The notes under the pieces are model-generated. The model had not been told where the DNA came from. It saw only the letters and a list, made by a program, of their open reading frames with translations, and made no database searches. From an uncultured Thermoleophilia bacterium (lineage in GTDB: Bacteria; Actinomycetota; Thermoleophilia; Miltoncostaeales; Miltoncostaeaceae): a stretch of 36,072 bases of DNA. Below are positions 7,402 through 15,973 of the stretch, piece by piece (the stretch's first letter is position 1; every line of letters starts with the position of its first letter). The DNA is taken from NCBI GenBank assembly GCA_947258365.1, contig CAMYIK010000004.1, forward strand, positions 1-36,072, written 5' to 3'. A program made the position numbers and the translations under genes.

Positions 7402-8445
7402 TTAGACCCAGTTGTTCTCGCGGGCGACCAGCAGGGCCTGAGCCTGTCCGCTGACCTTGAGCTTTCGGTAGACGTGGTGCAGGTGGTTGTGGATCGTCGA
7501 TGGCGAGCAGCCGAGGCGATGGGCGACCTGCTTGGCCGTCTCACCTTCGGCGAGCAGCCGCAGTACCTGAACTTCACGATCAGTGAGTCCGGGCGGGCGA
7601 CGAGGTCCCTCCCCGGGACCGCCGCCGACGATGAGCTGCTCGAAGGCGCTCACCGGCAAGCCGCTTGCCTCTACCCCACTTCGGGCGACGCGCATGTTGT
7701 CGCCGTCACCGGAGGACGCCCGCACGAGGAGGTTGCCGAGCCAGACGCTGCGCTCGACGACGCCCTCAGGCGGAGAGGGAGCGTGGTGGCTCGAGATCGC
7801 CTTTACGACCTGATCGGGAAAGCCCCAACGCTCGCCGAGCCACGCACCGACGCGAGCGTGATCGACACCGAATACCTCGCGCTCGCCGCCGTTCGCGCGC
7901 TCGAGCTGAGTCGGGTCGACAGCGTCGGCGATGGATGCCAGGACGATCTTGCCGAAGTCATGCAGCGCGCCACCAAGCGAGGCGACATCCGCGAGTGCCC
8001 CTGCGCCGAGGGAGCGCGCGGCGCGCTCACTCATGTCGGCGACGTCGCCTGCGTGGCGAAGGAAACTCGCCTTGGTGGTGTTATAGAAGCCCATGGACGT
8101 GCCGGTGAGACGATACGTCTTGCGGCTGGTCAGCAGGGTTGCGATACCGCGATGGCCTGCGCGATCGATGGCGTCCTCGATCGAGCTGATCGCACCGCCG
8201 CGCTCACTGGCCCCAAGACGGAGCACGAGCGCGGTGATCTCCGGACTGCGCGCAACGCGAGCCGCAAGGCTGCGGCTGGTTACCGTCGAGCTCTCGAGGA
8301 CCTCCAGGATTCCGCTCGCGACGACCGCCGGCACGGCCAGCGACTCGGCGTGGTCGAGAATGGCCTGCGCCCGAGGAACCCGTGCGGTGCCAGAGCGCCG
8401 GTTCTGTGCTGCCGTTGTGGGGGTATGACGTGCCCGGGAGCTCAT
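7402..8445 (-). CDS. HDOD domain protein fused to a LuxR-type DNA-binding domain
   Basis: The ATG at 8443-8445 overlaps the upstream stop by 4 bases (ATGA), giving 347 residues. Residues about 22-240 form an HDOD domain: a helical bundle, then H131, the HDFGKI motif (H162, D163), the GVDHARVGAWLGERWGFP block, and SHH at 219-221. A glycine-rich linker (about 273-286) leads to a LuxR/GerE helix-turn-helix (287-347): LTDREVQVLRLLAEGETAKQVA, LGCSPSTIHNHL, YRKLKVSGQAQALL. There is no receiver domain. HDOD domains act in bacterial signalling and usually sit alone or with EAL or GGDEF domains. A direct tie to a promoter-binding domain suggests a transcription factor driven by signals from the coupled HD-GYP protein. 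Confidence 0.88.
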   Translation of the reverse strand: MSSRARHTPTTAAQNRRSGTARVPRAQAILDHAESLAVPAVVASGILEVLESSTVTSRSLAARVARSPEITALVLRLGASERGGAISSIEDAIDRAGHRGIATLLTSRKTYRLTGTSMGFYNTTKASFLRHAGDVADMSERAARSLGAGALADVASLGGALHDFGKIVLASIADAVDPTQLERANGGEREVFGVDHARVGAWLGERWGFPDQVVKAISSHHAPSPPEGVVERSVWLGNLLVRASSGDGDNMRVARSGVEASGLPVSAFEQLIVGGGPGEGPRRPPGLTDREVQVLRLLAEGETAKQVAHRLGCSPSTIHNHLHHVYRKLKVSGQAQALLVARENNWV

Positions 8446-10349
8446 TGCTGCCGCTCCGGACTGTCGAGATAACCGTCGTCGGCGAGCGAACTGAGCGCAT
8501 CGACGACCTCGGTGGTGAACTGGCTGCCGGCGCACTCCTGCAGCTCCGCGATAGCGGCATCCACGGGAATCGCGTTGCGGTATGGGCGGTCGGCGGTGAG
8601 CTCGTCAAAAGCCTCCGCGACGCCGATGATCTGAGCCTCGATGGGAATGTGCTCGCCTTCCAAATTGTCCGGGTAGCCGGTTCCGTCGGCCCGCTCGTGG
8701 TGGTGGCGGATCCAGAGGCGAACGTCGTTGAAGGGTGTGCCCGCCAATAGCTGGGCACCTATGTCCGGGTGCTCGCGCACCTCGTCCTGGGCGGCGACCT
8801 CGAGCTCGTCGGGAGAGCCGAGGGTCTCCTCGCTCATGGAGATCTGCCCAATGTCGTGAAGCATTGCCGCGACGTAGACGCGCTCGGCACGGTCGCGCTC
8901 GAGGCCCATTCGGCCGGCGAGTTGCCGTGCGATTCGTGCCACGCGCATCGCGTGCCCGTTAGCGCCACGACGGCCGTCTACCGCGTCCGCGAGCATGCGG
9001 AGCGATTCGGCGATAGCGTCGTTGCGCTCGAGGTCCTCGGCGACCTCGTCTTCGAGAGACGCGGCGATCTCTCGCTCATATACGAAGGTGCGATCCGTGC
9101 CGTCGGCTCGGGCCCATCCGAGGGCCTTGGAAGCGGCTTCGCGCAGCTCCTTTGCGGAACCCGCGCGAGCGGGGAACGTGGCGGCGCCCACCGAAACTGT
9201 GGTGGCTACGCCGAAGGCGTCGGACTCCCGTGCCTTGGCGCGGAGTCGATCGGCGATCAAGACCGCGTCCATGGTTTCGACGTCAGCGAGGATTACACCG
9301 ATCTCGTCTTCGGCGATGCGGCACGGCACATCCCCGACTCGTAGGTCGGAGCCCGCGATTCGGGCGAGCTCGATCAGATCCTTGTCCAGCTGCTCGCTGG
9401 GAACGTCGAGGCCCATGACCAGGACGCTCACGGAGCGAAGGTGTCGCTCGGCTTGTGCGGTCTCCTGAGACAGACGCTCCTCGAAGTACGAGATGCCCGG
9501 CATGCCCGTCGCCGGATCGACCAGATCGCGCCGCTCGGCGTTCTCGCTGGCGCCGGTCTGAAGTCGTGGCGCGATCGATACGCCGAAGTCCGTCAGAGCG
9601 GAGGTTTCCGCGCCGCCGAAGTCTTCGATGCTCGCCGAGAGGACCATCAGTGTCGCCTCGCCGGCCTCGGCACCGAGACCGATGGCGGCAACCGCGCCGA
9701 GCCCCTGGCGGGCCAATGGACCGTCGGCGACCGCTCCGCTCCACATCTCGCCGAGGGCGAGCGGCGGAGCCGCTTGAGGCAGCAACGTGTGCAGTTCGTC
9801 GTCGCTGATCTTGTAGAGGCCGTCGTGCCACATACGTGCGGACGGCGGCTGGCCGCTGACGAGGACGCCCGCGCTGCCATGAAGCAGGCGCCGAGCCTGG
9901 GTCACGATGCGCGTTGCGACGGTTTCGAGATCTGCCGGCGGACCCACCTGAGCGATGGCTGACGCAACGCTGGTGCGCCATGCCTGCTGCTCGGCGAGTG
10001 CGTGCTCCAGCTCCGAGGCGCGTAGGCCTAGGGCAAGGCGATCGGCAAAGCTCTCGAGATCTTCGTAACCGAACTCACCGCCCCAAAGGGCGATTGAGCC
10101 GAACTCGCGATCGCCGATCCGAAGATCGACCATCCATGGGTTCTGGATCGGTCGAGCACCAGACCCGAAGCTCAGGCCGTGCTCGGTCGCTCCGCGCCAG
10201 TCAAGTTCACCGTGAGAAGCACCAGTGAGCTCGCGCAGAGAATCAAGGGTCGCCACAGCAGCTTGTGCTGGACTCCCTTGAACTGCCGCCTGGCCGGCCG
10301 TCCGAAGATGGCCAAGCACGAGCGACATATCCCGCTTCCCTGCGGACAT
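8442..10349 (-). CDS. GAF/degenerate GGDEF/HD-GYP hybrid signalling protein
   Basis: The 635-residue protein has a GAF-like N-terminal half (about 25-265), then a GGDEF fold (275-425) starting DPATGMPG. Its catalytic signature is AEDEI (346-350), and the metal-binding first motif is lost, so it should not make c-di-GMP. The HD-GYP domain (445-630) is complete: HAMRVARIA, HDIGQI (H499, D500 region), REHPDIGAQLL, and HHERADGTGYP (550-560). It should therefore hydrolyse c-di-GMP or a related dinucleotide, with the dead GGDEF as a possible nucleotide sensor. A GGAGGT (10353-10358) precedes the ATG, slightly close; Met8 is an alternative. It has no membrane segments and is coupled to the HDOD-LuxR gene. 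Confidence 0.92.
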   Translation of the reverse strand: MSAGKRDMSLVLGHLRTAGQAAVQGSPAQAAVATLDSLRELTGASHGELDWRGATEHGLSFGSGARPIQNPWMVDLRIGDREFGSIALWGGEFGYEDLESFADRLALGLRASELEHALAEQQAWRTSVASAIAQVGPPADLETVATRIVTQARRLLHGSAGVLVSGQPPSARMWHDGLYKISDDELHTLLPQAAPPLALGEMWSGAVADGPLARQGLGAVAAIGLGAEAGEATLMVLSASIEDFGGAETSALTDFGVSIAPRLQTGASENAERRDLVDPATGMPGISYFEERLSQETAQAERHLRSVSVLVMGLDVPSEQLDKDLIELARIAGSDLRVGDVPCRIAEDEIGVILADVETMDAVLIADRLRAKARESDAFGVATTVSVGAATFPARAGSAKELREAASKALGWARADGTDRTFVYEREIAASLEDEVAEDLERNDAIAESLRMLADAVDGRRGANGHAMRVARIARQLAGRMGLERDRAERVYVAAMLHDIGQISMSEETLGSPDELEVAAQDEVREHPDIGAQLLAGTPFNDVRLWIRHHHERADGTGYPDNLEGEHIPIEAQIIGVAEAFDELTADRPYRNAIPVDAAIAELQECAGSQFTTEVVDALSSLADDGYLDSPERQQ

Positions 10350-10423
10350 GTGACCTCCGTGTCGTACTGCGCTGGTCTCCTATCGGCCGTCGAGGGCAAA
10401 AGCTGAAGTCCTGCCCGCGACCT

Positions 10424-10870
10424 TTACTTTCCGGCTGACCGCCTCCGCAGCTCTCGCTCGAGACGCTCGAGCTCATCAGGGCTGGTCACACCCACTCCGG
10501 CCTCCACCGGCCGATTGCGCCGCCGCCAGCTGCGCACAAGGAACGGGATCAGCGCGAGGCCCATGAGCACGGCACCAAGCGGCACCAGCCAGGCCAACAA
10601 ATCGAAGCCTTCCTTGGGAGGCACCGCCAGCACACTCGGACCGAACTCCACGACCAGTGCATCGATGATCTCCTGCTTGGAATCACCTTCCGCGATGCGA
10701 TCGGCGATGAACTCCTTCATGTCCAGCGCCACCGGGGCCTCAGACACGTTGAGCGGTGTGCTGCAGGTGGGGCACTTCACCTCTTTGGCTACTTCACCGA
10801 CCGTCACCCCCATGGCGGCGGCCGGAAGTGCCAACACGAGCGCGGCGACGATGAGCAAAAGCCATCTCAC
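10424..10870 (-). CDS. ccmH: CcmH-family cytochrome c maturation protein
   Basis: The 148-residue protein has a signal peptide or anchor (1-22), then the CcmH/NrfF domain. It contains EVKCPTCSTPLNVSEAP with the redox pair C33/C36, a helical DMKEFIADRIAEGDSKQEIIDALV segment split over two helices, and FGPSVLAVPP. A second transmembrane helix (91-112) and a basic cytoplasmic tail follow. The family reduces the apocytochrome CxxCH thiols before heme attachment outside the membrane; the usual motif is RCxxCQ, and here the residue after the second Cys is Ser. It overlaps the thioredoxin gene by 4 bases. CcmF and heme-export genes are not in the window. Confidence 0.85.
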   Translation of the reverse strand: MRWLLLIVAALVLALPAAAMGVTVGEVAKEVKCPTCSTPLNVSEAPVALDMKEFIADRIAEGDSKQEIIDALVVEFGPSVLAVPPKEGFDLLAWLVPLGAVLMGLALIPFLVRSWRRRNRPVEAGVGVTSPDELERLERELRRRSAGK

Positions 10871-11460
10871 AGCACGGCCTCGATCGCCTCGGCAAGCTGC
10901 TCTTCGCTCGTGACTGGCCCGACCCGGAGGGCAGCGACGCGCCCCTGCTTGTCGATCACGAAGGTCTCAGGCACGCCCGTCACCTCGAAATCGCGCATCG
11001 TGGAGTCATCGCCGTCGCGTACCGATGGATAGGTCAGGCCGAATTCCTCGTCGAACTCCTTCGCCTTGCCGGTCAGGTCTTGGACATCGACCCCCAGCAC
11101 CAGCAGCCCGCGGTCCTGATACCGCGACCATAGGCGCTCGAGTACCGGCGCCTCGGTACGGCATGGCACACACCACGAAGCCCAGAAGTTGAGCACGATC
11201 GGCGTGCCGCGTAGGTCGGAAAGTCGCACCGACTCACCTTCCTTGATGGGACCACCACCCACGAGCACGGGAAGCTCCAGGTCCGGGGAGAGCGGCCGCT
11301 CATCGGCCGATACGGCGCGCGCGATGGAGTTGCCGCGCTCCTGGTTGAGCAGCCCGATCGTCATCAACGCGAGCAGGGCAACAACGCCCAAGCCCGCAGC
11401 AATAGCGCCAATCAAGCGTCCGCGGCCGGTGCCTTCGTCGATCTCGAGGTCGTCATCCAC
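10867..11460 (-). CDS. TlpA/ResA/CcmG-like membrane-anchored thioredoxin
   Basis: The 197-residue protein has a short acidic cytoplasmic start, one transmembrane helix (about 15-38), and an extracytoplasmic thioredoxin fold. FWASWCVPCRTEAP holds the active pair C97/C100. GVDVQD and a cis-proline loop, VTGVPETFVID, are also present, as in TlpA, ResA and CcmG/DsbE. It likely keeps cytochrome c cysteines reduced together with the CcmH protein encoded next. The start codon overlaps nothing upstream. A 52-base gap with a hairpin (11487-11500) separates it from the beta-helix gene, so a promoter may lie there. Confidence 0.88.
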   Translation of the reverse strand: MDDDLEIDEGTGRGRLIGAIAAGLGVVALLALMTIGLLNQERGNSIARAVSADERPLSPDLELPVLVGGGPIKEGESVRLSDLRGTPIVLNFWASWCVPCRTEAPVLERLWSRYQDRGLLVLGVDVQDLTGKAKEFDEEFGLTYPSVRDGDDSTMRDFEVTGVPETFVIDKQGRVAALRVGPVTSEEQLAEAIEAVL

Positions 11461-11486
11461 CCGCAGGTGATGCTACCCCGATGCCC

Positions 11487-11500
11487 GCCTCTGGCGAGGC
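11487..11500 (-). terminator. Hairpin after the beta-helix gene
   Basis: GCCTC, TGGC, GAGGC form a perfect 5-bp stem with a 4-base loop, 12 bases beyond the beta-helix gene stop and before the thioredoxin gene. There is no U tract, as is common in GC-rich genomes. Confidence 0.33.
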
Positions 11501-11512
11501 AAACCTGTGACC

Positions 11513-13444
11513 TCAGGGACGAACGGTCCTGAAGGTCCACGAACGTCGGGCGAGCAGGCCGTCCTTGTCACGAACGATGACGCGCACACGATGTTTGCCT
11601 TGAGGCAGATTGACCACGGCGCGAAGCCGACCGCGGCGCAGTCTCGATGAGACTCGGCTGCCGTTGACGAGAATCTGCGCCCGTCGGTTCACCAGGGGCG
11701 CGTCGTCGGTGACGGGAACGCTGATCGTGACCCGGCCTCGGGAGAGCTTGAATGACCCCGGCTTTGGCAGCGCCTTGGCAAGCGCGACCGTCGGGCGAGC
11801 GTTCACGACCTGGAAGCGCCACTGCCTGATCGCGGCCTGCCCTGCCGGATCGGTGACCTTCAGGATCGCGCGATGCCGGCCGACCTTGAGGCGGGTCGAG
11901 AAACGCACGATGCCCTTGCTGATCGTCGGGCGACGGCGCTGCACCTTGCCATCGACGACCAGACGGTATGCGGCGGGCGCGAGTGCGTCATCGTCGACCA
12001 CTCGGGCCGTGAGTACGACCTTGCGCCCCCGCACCACGCGGTCCGGTCGTGGCCGGACGGCGGCGATGATCGGAGAGCTATCCGGCGGACCAAATGGCGC
12101 GTAGGTCGCAAACCGATTGTCCGCCCCCGAGGCGATCTGGGCATCGGCGAGGGTGACGTCCAGAGTGCTTCCGGTCCCGATGGGCGTCGTGGTCTGAGCC
12201 TGCCATGCACCGGCATTGCCCGGTCGGTCGTCCTCATAGACGGCCAGACCAGATCGGCGAAGTCCGGAGAGCTCACCGCCGCCGAGGCGATAGCGCAGGG
12301 TCAGCGCACTCGCCGCTCCCGCCCCAGTGTCCTTCACACGAACGAATCGACCCGTCGAGCGCAGGGTGGCGGGCACCGCCGTGAGCCCGGCCCGTTGGGC
12401 AGCGGTCGCGGAGGACACGACCACGCCTACCGGGTCACCAGGAAGGTCCACCGGCGTGTCGAGGAACGTCAATCCCGTGAATTGCCCACCCGTACGTGCG
12501 TGGGGAGAAAAGCGAATGTCGCCGCGCCGATTGGTTCCGTTGAAGCGCGTGTCTGAAATCCGGAAGGCGCCGCCTCGCCCCACCGTTACACCGAAGCCGC
12601 GATTGCCGGCGACCTGTGAGCCGATGAGGGCATGGCCCGTGCCGCGCGCAACGGCGAGACCGGAGCCGCGGTTCCGCGTCAGAACGCTGGAGCTGACCGT
12701 CGTGCCGAGAGACGTCTCGTGGTCGTTCTCAATGCCGTGTCCGGCGTTACCTTCCGAGGAGAGACCGAACACGCTGAGACGATCGACGTCGCTCACCACG
12801 TCCAGGCCGTCATCACCGTTGCGCAGCACCGCGCCGCCCTCGACGCGATACGGACCGGTTCCCGCCAAACGGTTCAGCCGAATTCCGTCACCCTTGGCAC
12901 CGGTGACCAGTGCCCGGTTGACCAGGACGCCACGAACTCGGTCGACGCTGATTCCCGCTCCACCGGCGCCCGTAACGACGACACGTCGCAGTTCGATGTT
13001 GCCCGCGTTTGCACGTGGGCCCACCTGAATTCCCACGCCGCTCGGGCGCAGACAGCGAAGCCCCTGAACCAGAACGCCGCCCCGCAATACGTCAATACAG
13101 CCGCCGCTGGTGTTGTTGGTGCCACCCGTGCCGGAGATCGTTACCGTCGCTCCACGGGCAGGACGGATGGTGAGGTTGGGCTCGAGCACCGAAAAGTCGC
13201 CGTAGCTGCCGGAGCCGATCATGATCGACCAGCGCTTGACGTCGCTGCGTCGCCGCAGTGAGCCGGTACGAGCTCGCCTCTCGGCGACCTGAATCGCGTC
13301 AGGCCCCTTGATCACCGCGCCGATGCGTTGGTTCTGGGCGTTGCGGAGCTCTACTTCGCCAGCGCTGGGCGCGGCGATTGCTGGAGTTGCCATAGCCCCG
13401 AGCACAGCAGCGCCGAGGGCCAGAGGGAGGAGGCGGGCCGTCAT
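11513..13444 (-). CDS. Secreted right-handed beta-helix protein with Ig-like C-terminal domains
   Basis: The 643-residue protein has a signal peptide (1-24, ending TPAIA-A). Residues about 90-320 are repeated short rungs of the NosD/pectate-lyase-like beta-helix type, such as GVLVQGL, IELRRVVVTGAGGAGI and GVLVNRALVTGAKGDGI, with glycine and asparagine turns. Residues 320-450 form another beta-rich region. The end (about 455-643) has two Ig-like repeats (RVVRGRKVVLTARVVDDDA, FKLSRGRVTISVPVTDDA) with RRSWTFR closings. It is probably a cell-surface or secreted carbohydrate-binding or structural protein; no catalytic residues are evident. GGAGG lies only one base before the ATG, so the exact start is somewhat unsure. 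Confidence 0.82.
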   Translation of the reverse strand: MTARLLPLALGAAVLGAMATPAIAAPSAGEVELRNAQNQRIGAVIKGPDAIQVAERRARTGSLRRRSDVKRWSIMIGSGSYGDFSVLEPNLTIRPARGATVTISGTGGTNNTSGGCIDVLRGGVLVQGLRCLRPSGVGIQVGPRANAGNIELRRVVVTGAGGAGISVDRVRGVLVNRALVTGAKGDGIRLNRLAGTGPYRVEGGAVLRNGDDGLDVVSDVDRLSVFGLSSEGNAGHGIENDHETSLGTTVSSSVLTRNRGSGLAVARGTGHALIGSQVAGNRGFGVTVGRGGAFRISDTRFNGTNRRGDIRFSPHARTGGQFTGLTFLDTPVDLPGDPVGVVVSSATAAQRAGLTAVPATLRSTGRFVRVKDTGAGAASALTLRYRLGGGELSGLRRSGLAVYEDDRPGNAGAWQAQTTTPIGTGSTLDVTLADAQIASGADNRFATYAPFGPPDSSPIIAAVRPRPDRVVRGRKVVLTARVVDDDALAPAAYRLVVDGKVQRRRPTISKGIVRFSTRLKVGRHRAILKVTDPAGQAAIRQWRFQVVNARPTVALAKALPKPGSFKLSRGRVTISVPVTDDAPLVNRRAQILVNGSRVSSRLRRGRLRAVVNLPQGKHRVRVIVRDKDGLLARRSWTFRTVRP

Positions 13445-13517
13445 GCCTCCCTTTTCTCTGACGCGCCGAGAAGGCGCAACAGCCGCGGACGGTGTCCGAA
13501 CACTTCTCTTAGACGGC

Positions 13518-13533
13518 TTGGGTGGCTCCCCAA
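13518..13533 (-). terminator. Nested hairpins after trpC
   Basis: TTGGG (13518-13522) pairs with CCCAA (13529-13533). This stem sits inside a wider inverted repeat, GTCCGA (13494-13499) and TCGGAC (13539-13544). A third stem, GCGCC/GGCGC (13463-13477), lies further on, close to the next gene. All are in the 114-base gap after the trp operon, which suggests transcription termination there. Confidence 0.38.
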
Positions 13534-13558
13534 ACCTGTCGGACGCGCAGTCCGGGTT

Positions 13559-14344
13559 TCAGCGGCCGCCGTTCATCAACGCGTCGACCGCCACCGACGT
13601 GTCCTCAGAATCCATGAGGGCCTCACCAACGAGAACGGCATCAACGCCGGCGTCTTGCAGTTGCCGAATGTCGTCGTGGCTCGTGATGCCGGACTCAGCG
13701 ACCACCACCGTGCCCGCGGGTACGTCGGCGAGGAGCTTGAAGGTCGTCGAGAGATCGACCTCGAGCGTGTGAAGGTTGCGATTGTTGACCCCGATGACCT
13801 CGGCGCCGGCCTCGATCGCGGTCTCGACCTCTTTTTCGTCGTGGGTCTCGACGAGCGTGTCCAAACCGAGCTCGGCCGCGGCGGCCATGAGCTCCGAGAG
13901 CCGATCGAGACCAAGTCCCGCGACGATCAGCAACGCGGCATCGGCACCCGCTACCCGTGCTTCGAGCAACTGGTACGGGTCGACGATGAAGTCTTTTCGC
14001 AGCAGCGGAAGATCAACCGCCGCACGAGCCGCGACGAGGTCCTCGAGGCTCCCTCCGAAGTATCGGTGCTCGGTAAGCACCGAACAGGCGCGCGCGCCGG
14101 CCTGCTCGTACGCGGTCACGATCCGCTCGACGCTTGCATCGGGACGAATCGCGCCGCGCGACGGACTTGCGCGCTTCATCTCCGCGATCAGGGAGACGCC
14201 TTCGGCGACGAGCGCCTCAGAGAACGGTCGCCCTACGGGCGTGGGACCGAGCTTCTCCTCCAACGCTGAGGCTGGGGTAAGACGCTTCGTCGCCTCGAGG
14301 TCGGCTTCGATCTCGGAGATCACCGTGTCGAGAAACGTGCCCAT
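13559..14344 (-). CDS. trpC: Indole-3-glycerol phosphate synthase TrpC
   Basis: The 261-residue TIM-barrel enzyme converts CdRP to indole-3-glycerol phosphate in tryptophan synthesis. Conserved parts are IAEMKRASPSRG (E55, K57), YFGGSLEDL, LLRKDFIVDPYQLLEAR (K117), LVETHDEKE, VIGVNNRNL, AESGI and LVGEALM. The length is normal and there is no fusion to TrpF. Its ATG directly follows the trpD stop (TAG-ATG), so it is the last gene of the operon. trpF, trpB and trpA do not follow it, and a beta-helix gene comes next instead. Confidence 0.97.
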   Translation of the reverse strand: MGTFLDTVISEIEADLEATKRLTPASALEEKLGPTPVGRPFSEALVAEGVSLIAEMKRASPSRGAIRPDASVERIVTAYEQAGARACSVLTEHRYFGGSLEDLVAARAAVDLPLLRKDFIVDPYQLLEARVAGADAALLIVAGLGLDRLSELMAAAAELGLDTLVETHDEKEVETAIEAGAEVIGVNNRNLHTLEVDLSTTFKLLADVPAGTVVVAESGITSHDDIRQLQDAGVDAVLVGEALMDSEDTSVAVDALMNGGR

Positions 14345-15379
14345 CTAGCTTGCTGACGCCAATCGTTGCGTGGCAGCGACATACGCCTCGAGGCGCTCCT
14401 TTGCGGCGCCGGAGTCGATGCTCTGCCTCGCGGTAGACACCCCAGCGGTCATGTCAGCCGCGAGGCCGGTGACCCGAAGCGCCGCAGCCGCGTTCAAGAT
14501 CACGATGTCGCGCGCCGCTCCCGCCGCGCCACTCAAGACGGTGAGCGTGATCGCCGCGTTGTCCTCCGGCTCGCCACCCGCGAGCTCTTCGTCCGTCGGA
14601 GACGAGAAACCGAGCTCCGCGGGGTCGATTTCCTCCCGCACGACCCGACCGTTCTCAATTATCGCCACGTCGTTGACAGCGCTCGTAGAAAGCTCGTCGG
14701 TGGCGTCGCGACCATGTACCACCATGCCTCGCTCACAGCCGAGAGCCACCAGCGCTTCGGCAATCCGGTCGAGGTAGTTCGGATCGGAAACCCCGATCAG
14801 TTGGCGCTTGGCGCCGGCAGGATTGGTGAGCGGCCCGAGCAGGTTGAAGATCGTCCGCACCCCAAGCGCCTTGCGCACAGGGACGATGTGCTTGAACGCC
14901 GGATGGTGAAGTGGCGCGAACATGAAGCAGAAGCCCGACTCTGCAAGACACTGCGCAACCGCGTCCGAGTCGAGATCGATCCTGGCGCCCAGCGCTTCGA
15001 GAACGTCTGCGCTTCCGCTTCTGCTGGTCGCCGAACGATTGCCGTGCTTGGTGACCGGCACTCCGGCTCCTGCCACGACGAACGCCGTCGTGGTGGAGAT
15101 GTTGAACGTGCTGCGGCCGCCGCCGGTTCCGCAGGTATCGATCGCGTCTGACACCGCGGCGCTCACCGGTTCGGCCTTGGCCCGGATCACCGAGGCGAGA
15201 CCCGCCAACTCCTCCGCGGTCTCCCCCTTCGCCCGCAGTGCAATGAGGAAGCCCGCCGTCTGCGCCTCACCAGCCTCGCCGGCCATGATGACCTCGAGCG
15301 CCTCGGCCGCACCGTCGCGCCCGAGATCCTCCCCGGCAAGGAGGGTATCGATCGAGGCGGAGATGACGGAGCTCGGCAT
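14345..15379 (-). CDS. trpD: Anthranilate phosphoribosyltransferase TrpD
   Basis: The 344-residue enzyme joins anthranilate and PRPP. It shows DTCGTGGG (GTGG at 84-87), NISTTTAFV, the KHGNRSATSRSGSADVLEALG block (111-130), FMFAPLHHPAFKHI, R-T-IFNLLGPLTNPA, and VHGRDATDELS. The length is normal and the glutamine amidotransferase TrpG is a separate protein. The start lies 9 bases after the trpG stop. Two slightly unusual positions (SRSGSAD for the more common SKSGSAD) do not affect the call. Confidence 0.97.
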   Translation of the reverse strand: MPSSVISASIDTLLAGEDLGRDGAAEALEVIMAGEAGEAQTAGFLIALRAKGETAEELAGLASVIRAKAEPVSAAVSDAIDTCGTGGGRSTFNISTTTAFVVAGAGVPVTKHGNRSATSRSGSADVLEALGARIDLDSDAVAQCLAESGFCFMFAPLHHPAFKHIVPVRKALGVRTIFNLLGPLTNPAGAKRQLIGVSDPNYLDRIAEALVALGCERGMVVHGRDATDELSTSAVNDVAIIENGRVVREEIDPAELGFSSPTDEELAGGEPEDNAAITLTVLSGAAGAARDIVILNAAAALRVTGLAADMTAGVSTARQSIDSGAAKERLEAYVAATQRLASAS

Positions 15380-15388
15380 GAACGACCC

Positions 15389-15961
15389 TCAGGCGGCCAT
15401 GGCCAAGAAGTTTGCCAGCAGGCTCATGCCGGCGGTCGTCAAGATCGACTCGGGGTGGAACTGAACACCCTCGATCGGCAGTTCCCGATGCCGGACGCCC
15501 ATTACGGTGTCGCCGTCACACCACGCGGTCAGCTCGAGTTCGTCCGGTAGCTCGCCCTCCACGATCAGCGAGTGGTAGCGCGTCGCGACCATCGGATTGT
15601 CTATCCCGGCGAAGATGGTCTTGCCGTCGTGTTCGACCTGACTGGTCTTGCCGTGGACGGGCTCATCCCCGCGGGAGATCGTCGCGCCGAATGCCGCGCC
15701 TATCGCCTGATGGCCAAGGCACACGCCGAGAATCGGGATCTTGCCGGCGAAGTGGCGGATTGCGTCGACAGAAATGCCTGCTTCTGCAGGCGTTTTCGGG
15801 CCAGGAGAGATGATGAGGTGGCTCAGTGACTCCGCTTCGAGCTCCTTAGGCGTCACCGCGTCGTGTCGATGCACGATCACCTCGGCACCCAGCTCACCGA
15901 CGTACTGCACCAGGTTGTAGGTGAAGCTGTCGTAGTTGTCGACGATCGCGACCCGCGCCAT
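15389..15961 (-). CDS. trpG: Anthranilate synthase glutamine amidotransferase subunit TrpG
   Basis: The 190-residue class I amidotransferase supplies ammonia to TrpE. VDNYDSFTYNLVQY opens the protein, then ISPGPKTPAEAG, ILGVCLGHQAIG with the nucleophile C81, the RYHSL block, and VQFHPESI with H169 and E171 completing the triad. Proteins of this type often also serve folate synthesis as PabA. The position between trpE and trpD makes the tryptophan role certain, but a shared use is possible because no separate pabA is seen here. The gap to the trpE stop is 12 bases. Confidence 0.96.
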   Translation of the reverse strand: MARVAIVDNYDSFTYNLVQYVGELGAEVIVHRHDAVTPKELEAESLSHLIISPGPKTPAEAGISVDAIRHFAGKIPILGVCLGHQAIGAAFGATISRGDEPVHGKTSQVEHDGKTIFAGIDNPMVATRYHSLIVEGELPDELELTAWCDGDTVMGVRHRELPIEGVQFHPESILTTAGMSLLANFLAMAA

Positions 15962-15973
15962 AGGGACTAGTGC

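Noticed and set aside
7366-8472. 368-residue plus-strand open frame opposite the HDOD-LuxR gene
   Set aside because: Typical antisense open frame of GC-rich DNA; no motif, while the minus strand has complete domains.
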